Of a stretch of DNA of 64,000 nucleotides, positions 59,143 to 64,000 are shown in pieces. The DNA is from Schistocephalus solidus. Its lineage: Eukaryota; Platyhelminthes; Cestoda; Diphyllobothriidea; Diphyllobothriidae. The first letter of the stretch is position 1, and each line of letters opens with the position of its first letter. Below the pieces are notes generated by a model, which saw only the letters and a list, made by a program, of their open reading frames with translations, was not told where the DNA came from and ran no database searches. The stretch is from NCBI GenBank assembly GCA_017591395.1, contig WEDG01003229.1:61713-125712 (forward strand), written 5' to 3'. The position numbers and the translations under genes were made by a program.

Positions 59143-60423
59143 ATGCGCTTTCGACGTGCTCCTCGCCTAATGGGTTCCTTATTTCGTTATTTCAAGGAGC
59201 GCGTTTGTGGTGTTCACCTCTACTCCCCCCTATCACCGAAACGTTCGAGCTGTTTCTGCTCATTCTTGGCGGGAACGAACCCAACGGACATTCGCAGCCA
59301 TAAATTGGCCTTCTCACGCCACGTTCTTACTGGTCATCTTCCAAATTTACTTTGCCCATTTGTCCTAGCGTTAAGATTGTTCTTTCCTGAGGGCTTCTTC
59401 GGTTACGTCCTGACATTTTCGTTACTGCTGCTTTTGTTAGCAAGCGTCATCCATCTTCTGGAAAACATTGCTGTCTTTGCTCCAACTGAGCCGGAAAATG
59501 CGCGGTTCCTCATCGAGTGTCCTAAATCCAACGACTTCCTCTGTTGGAAGGTTGTAAAACTTCGTCCTCAGACAATAGAAAACGACCTTGAACTCAAGTG
59601 CATCTTCATACTTCATCCAGATGTTAGGAGGCGTGAGACCGCACCCACCCTCCTATTTCTCCACGGCAACGCAGGCAACATTGGCCACCGTGTGCCGTTG
59701 TGTCGGGCGCTGCAGGAGGTTTGTGGAGCCAACTTCTTTCTTTTGGAGTACAGGGGGTTTGGATATAACGGAGGGCAGCCTTCTGAATTAGGTTTGTACG
59801 CCGACGCAATTGCGGCCTTGGACTATTTGACAAACTGCAGTGAAATCAATCCACGCAATATCTTCGTCTACGGTCGGTCTCTTGGTGGTGCTGTTGCTAT
59901 CGAACTTGCCACACGTGCAGATACATGTGGCAAGCTCCGCGGGGTAATAATAGAGAACACGTTCTCTTCAATAGCGGAGATGGGACAAGCGATCGGTTCA
60001 ACTATTGCCGGTTCGCCGGCTAAGCTACTTCCGACCTTCGCGATCGCTAACAAATTCGAATCCTTAGAAAAATTAAATAAACGGCTGCCGCAACTTCAGG
60101 ACAAAGAGCGCTGTCGATTCTTGTTTCTCTCCGGGGGCAAGGACGAACTCATACCACCAGAAATGATGTACAGACTAGCAAAGTCCTGTTTCGAACATTT
60201 ACATATGGATGCACACGATGCGAAAGATCTCCCGAACGATAAGCCACCCTGGGTATATGATCCCGTTGACTTTAGCAGCAAAGGCAGTGAGGGTCTGGTA
60301 CTCTTTCCTGATGGCGAACATGGGACCACCTGGCTGTGTGATCACTATCCACAAGTTGTTAACCGTTTTCTATTGGTGCACAACGAAAAACTCGAAACGG
60401 ACCTGATAGTGCGCGACCTTTAA
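59143..60423 (+). CDS. ABHD13: ABHD13-like alpha/beta hydrolase, single exon
   Basis: ABHD13 (Bem46 family) proteins are membrane-anchored serine hydrolases; vertebrate ABHD13 has been linked to protein depalmitoylation. The 426-residue frame is uninterrupted. A hydrophobic anchor lies at about residues 85-106 (GYVLTFSLLLLLLASVIHLL). Then come the oxyanion-hole motif FLHGNAGN, EYRGFGYNGG, and the nucleophile elbow GRSLGG with Ser246. The acid is Asp334 in GGKDELIP and the base His393 in GEHGTTW, so the Ser-Asp-His triad is complete. Vertebrate homologues have about 337 residues. The extra length is mainly an N-terminal extension of about 50-60 residues and acidic loop sequence around 350-380 (HDAKDLPNDKPPW). 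Met10 is an alternative start. A splice acceptor lies 40 nt upstream and AATAAA 61 nt downstream. It is convergent with the dehydrogenase gene. Confidence 0.93.
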   Translation: MRFRRAPRLMGSLFRYFKERVCGVHLYSPLSPKRSSCFCSFLAGTNPTDIRSHKLAFSRHVLTGHLPNLLCPFVLALRLFFPEGFFGYVLTFSLLLLLLASVIHLLENIAVFAPTEPENARFLIECPKSNDFLCWKVVKLRPQTIENDLELKCIFILHPDVRRRETAPTLLFLHGNAGNIGHRVPLCRALQEVCGANFFLLEYRGFGYNGGQPSELGLYADAIAALDYLTNCSEINPRNIFVYGRSLGGAVAIELATRADTCGKLRGVIIENTFSSIAEMGQAIGSTIAGSPAKLLPTFAIANKFESLEKLNKRLPQLQDKERCRFLFLSGGKDELIPPEMMYRLAKSCFEHLHMDAHDAKDLPNDKPPWVYDPVDFSSKGSEGLVLFPDGEHGTTWLCDHYPQVVNRFLLVHNEKLETDLIVRDL

Positions 60424-60483
60424 TTTCCGTCAGTCAGTCGGTTGCCATTGTCCGTCTAAATTTCTGTTTTTGCAATTTAAAAA

Positions 60484-60489
60484 AATAAA
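60484..60489 (+). promoter_or_regulatory. Polyadenylation signal of the ABHD13-like gene
   Basis: AATAAA 61 bp after the stop codon, in the short gap between the two convergent genes. Confidence 0.75.
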
Positions 60490-60608
60490 TCATTACAAAT
60501 AATTTAATTGTGTTCATGGGTAGGGATTTTTGCCAAACCAAGGCTTAAAAGTAAAAGATAGGCTGAGAAAACGTCACTGTAGCTACTAGTTTCTGCGTAA
60601 AAAAAGAT

Positions 60609-61691
60609 TCATCGAAATTCATGTTCAAATATGGTCTCTGCCTCCTGGTAGACTGCTGCTGAGAGTGAACCCAGGCCTGAGGCGGTTGGCCACTCGACGG
60701 GTACACAGTTGCGGTACAGGCACCCACTTCCATTCTCGCTGGAGTTGTGTTTGCTGATGAAGTGTGCCCCATAAACATCATCACTGACGGAGCAGTGAAC
60801 GACACTTTGGCATCCCTCGTGAGGAGTCTTAAGGAGAACTCTTGAGAGAAATCGAAGAAACCATTGTATGGGCCAAGGGAAGCCCTGAACAATTTCACGA
60901 TTCAGGTTAGTGTTGACCATTCCACCGGTAACCAAACCGTAGATGTCGACGGACCTATCGGTACCGGTGCCGCAGCGTGCACATAGCTCCCGGATGTAGA
61001 GGTTCAGTGCCTGCTTTGAGTTGGCATACGATTGCTGAGCAGTCCAACCACTTTCGGCTGCAGCCAGGATGCTTCCTTTGTCTTGTAGCCGCAAATTGCC
61101 CCGTGAAGCAAGAGCAGAACTTACGAATATCAGCCGCGGCCTGGGGCCTGCCTTTTTCGAGGGGTTTTTCAGATGAGGAAGTAATAATTCACAGAGAAAG
61201 AAACATCCCAAAAAATTGGTCATCATGTTCGTGTCGAGAGTCGGAAATTTCTTAGAGTATGTAAGTTTGGCGGACATTATTCCAGCATTATTGATAAGGA
61301 CGTCAAAGTGAGGTAGGTCTTGTGCGAACTTCCTGATGCAATTTGGGTCCTCGAGGTCTAGCCTCTTTACTAGAACTTTAGAATTTCCAGTTTCAGCAAC
61401 CAACTTTTCACGAACGGCTTCTCCGCGTCCTGTGTCCCTAAAGGTCAAAATGTACCAGTATCTACGAACGATTACCTGCAGGCGAGGAGGAGTGACCAGT
61501 TGCGACAAGCTAGCTCACGGGCTGTAGCAAGACCAATACCTGATGTAGCACCAGTTATGACAGCGTGCTTCGAAATGCCAGACGCACAGTCACAAAAAGT
61601 GACCTTTGGGTGCAGTAAGTCGGCGTAGCATGATGACAGAAAGTCCAGCGACAGAGGCAATACCAAGGGATATAAAGGTCCAACTGCCCAT
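60609..61691 (-). CDS. Retinol-dehydrogenase-like short-chain dehydrogenase/reductase
   Basis: It belongs to the classical SDR fold, RDH11-14 group: NAD(P)-dependent oxidoreductases acting on retinoids, steroids or other lipids, usually held at the membrane by an N-terminal helix. The last exon (61437-60609, stop 60611-60609) joins exon 61567-61476 across a 38-nt GT-AG intron (61475-61438). The join restores LLLACRDTGRGEAVREKL, typical of the family. Cofactor motif TGATSGIG, structural NNAG, active-site block IFVSSALAS and catalytic YANSK (Tyr codon 61028-61026) are all present. After these comes a normal C-terminal region of about 130 residues. The 5' end is uncertain: ATG 61691, 7 nt after an acceptor (ag at 61700-61699), would give an anchor MGSWTFISLGIASVAGLSVI, but it is one base out of frame with the TGATSGIG exon. 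A 36-nt GT-AG segment (61603-61568) may also be an intron. Substrate cannot be inferred. Confidence 0.88.
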
Positions 61692-61700
61692 TAAGCAGCT

Positions 61701-64000
61701 AAAATGCGCGGACTGCAGACTTAGGTTGTATTTCTTGTCAGGTCTACAAGGGATGAGTAGCCAGTTACGGGCTGATAATACTTCAGTTCGCAGTATGAAA
61801 AGCTATAGAAAATTCCGTAGGTTAATACTGCTGGTCATATCATTCTGCCTGAAGGGCCTAGTTGAGACGGGTAACAGGGGAGAGGCGGGCCGAGGTACTG
61901 GATTTGGACTCAGGGTAATACTACGCGAATGGGTGTTTAGCCAAAGACTGCAAAAATCGCATACGTATGCATTAGTTGGCAAGACACTACGGAGTTTGTC
62001 CCAGTCAAACCGCATAACTATTCAGTTTTTCATCCTTACTGGTTTGAGTAGATTATATTCTAACGGAAGCTCGTCAGATACCCTGCATGCGGATTAAACA
62101 GCGATACTTGGAAGGCAGCTACGCAGTTAATTTATTTAGTGTGGCTGAATGCAGAGCAGGTATTGCTGGACTTGTAAATAAACTGCTCACACGAGCTAAC
62201 TTGTTGAACTCATCATACGCAGTAAGAACAGAAGACACAATTTTACACTACAGGATCAGTCGCACGGAAGCGTTATGCGTTTAAACGCATAACGGTATAA
62301 ATATACTGCGAAGCGGACGCCACGGTGGGAAGTCGACAAGCCAAGTAGATTCCACCCTAAAAGTACGTAGAGTTCGTTGTGCTGGGTGAGGTTAAATAAG
62401 ATGCACTTGACTGTGAGTAGGATGACAATGAGGGAACACATTGCTCGTGAGTAAACGGCGTCTAACTCATCTACGAGTCTGATTATAGTGAAGAATTGTG
62501 CATCATCGACTTCACGTACTTCTGGTGTTGTACGTATTTATGCCCATGCTTGAGCAGGCCTGAACAAAGAGCACCTAAGCTGTCCCATGAACACGCACAA
62601 CTTTAGTCATTTTAGCGCCAAGCAAAGCAGAATGATGGGCAAACAGGCCTGCTAGATCTAATAGGATAGTTGGGGAAACCGATGTACTTAGACGATACGA
62701 TTTAATGTAACCAAATGACGTGAAATGTTCTGTGCCTGAGACCGACTTGCTAGTGCAATTTTATGCCAACCCACGCATTGGAGCTGACCGCACCGGCGCA
62801 ACCCAACCAGCCAAAAAGAATTCGAACGATTTTTCTGTGTATTTATAGAATAATTATTGTACGCCTTCCTTAAAATGACCAATCGGCACTGGTCAAATGA
62901 TGAGTTAAAACTTATAGTCCTGTTGACAACAACTTAGTATCTTATACAATTAAAACATAATATAAACATAAAAACATCATTGAAACGGCATTTAGTAACA
63001 TAATATAACTCAACTTGATCAATTTATCTGTTCAACACGTTCTCAAAAGATTCACAGTGTGGTGCACGCAGATATTCCGGCCACGAACTATTGTCGTTTG
63101 CCGTCTGTGCTTTCAAACTAAAGCCATCGTTTGTCCGTTCCGTATATAAAAAGCATAAATTAGATAATGGACGAAGTTTAATCATAATATATCTCGTTTT
63201 TGTTAACTACCTTTATCTTTCTTTTGGATCAGCCCCATGCTCGTTCAATATCATCACAACCAGGTGATTGAGACCGCCTTACGAAGATCGCAGATTGCTT
63301 GCCCTTAAATTCTGTAATCAACTGATATTATTATCCACTAATGGACTGGCACTGAATTTGGAAGATGATTCAATAACATTCGTTGTATATGAATGTTTTA
63401 CCAAAATATAAAATAACATTGAAAATATAAGTTTAGTAAGTTTCGATAATATAGCTTACAGACCTCCATTCGGATTTGGTGAAAGAATGGGCTTTTCAAT
63501 AAAATGTAAACCATAGATGCCTACGTATCATTCTGGGTAAACAATCACAGTATTCGTGGGACCAATCTCTGCCACTTTCGTCGGTATGTTGCCTAATTTA
63601 CATCTCAATATGAGGAGGAGCCTGAGAAGTGTTTTTCGCTAAGGATTTAAGGGCTACATTGTCAACGAGCAAGCCTCCTGATCGCCCTGGTAAAACAGGA
63701 ATTTTTTTCATGAAACTGCCCCTGCCATTGGCTCATCACAGACACCAACACAAGGGGACTCAACTGAGGCCTAGGTTGAAATAGATCAAAAACTTATATT
63801 ATGGCAAAAACCCTATATTTATATTTTTAATAATGCAGCGTAGAATACTATTTCGAATGAGAAATCTGGGTGTGGCCCAAGCATGGCCACTACCGCTAAG
63901 GCGTAACTGGCTTCGGATATGCATGCAAATCTATTCGCGCAGCCAATTACTTGCTGCGAGGATTTCGATGAGCGAAATGCCAGGTTACTGGTGCTACTGG
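61701..64000. other. No recognisable gene
   Basis: AT-rich, especially 62930-63480. Short frames only. Confidence 0.45.

Noticed and set aside
61472..61666. Start of the dehydrogenase at 61666
   Set aside because: The codon there is TTG, not ATG, and the frame has a stop just upstream; the true 5' end must differ.

Overview
Eukaryotic, repeat-dominated nuclear DNA, most probably from a flatworm and within that a diphyllobothriidean tapeworm (Spirometra / Dibothriocephalus / Schistocephalus type). The reasons are a 38-nt intron of the kind common in cestodes, several partial copies of a non-LTR retrotransposon whose 3' coding end carries C2H2 zinc fingers (a family I associate with these tapeworms), and RTE, Penelope and Ty3/gypsy fragments typical of flatworm genomes. 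The species assignment is inference. Nothing prokaryotic is present: no operons, no CRISPR, no rRNA. No free-standing tRNA gene was recognised, only tRNA-derived SINEs.

Only four host genes are convincing. (1) 7054-7827 (+): the main exon of a chloride intracellular channel (CLIC) protein. (2) 54092-55318 (+): the last three exons of an RBM25-like splicing factor, encoding its C-terminal PWI domain. (3) 59143-60423 (+): a single-exon ABHD13-like alpha/beta hydrolase. (4) 61691-60609 (-): a retinol-dehydrogenase-like short-chain dehydrogenase, convergent with ABHD13 and only 185 bp from its stop codon. They are unrelated housekeeping genes with no sign of a shared pathway.

The rest, roughly 8-53 kb, is a graveyard of mobile elements. 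8.1-11.7 kb is a defective Ty3/gypsy element (-) with two diverged LTRs. 11.8-14.3 kb holds two inverted pairs of Penelope-like element (PLE) tails. 15.5-19.7, 21.6-22.6, 29.6-32.8, 32.8-35.2 (-), 41.0-41.8 (-) and 48.0-49.3 kb are copies of the zinc-finger LINE, with solo 3'UTR pieces at 1.2 and 13.2 kb. 25.85-26.63 kb is a short hAT DNA transposon with terminal inverted repeats and an 8-bp target duplication. 43.5-46.1 kb is a long PLE (reverse transcriptase plus GIY-YIG endonuclease) split by an inverted pair of tRNA-derived SINEs. 49.3-52.6 kb carries two RTE copies. Simple repeats are very large, notably about 790 bp of (GAT)n at 28 kb and about 330 bp of (TA)n at 36 kb.

The least obvious structure is a set of hammerhead-ribozyme-like motifs at the ends of the PLE copies. 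The best is at 46482-46525, with core, stem I and the cleavage triplet readable by eye; decayed versions lie near 11.85, 12.15, 14.05, 14.23, 23.36 and 46.07 kb.
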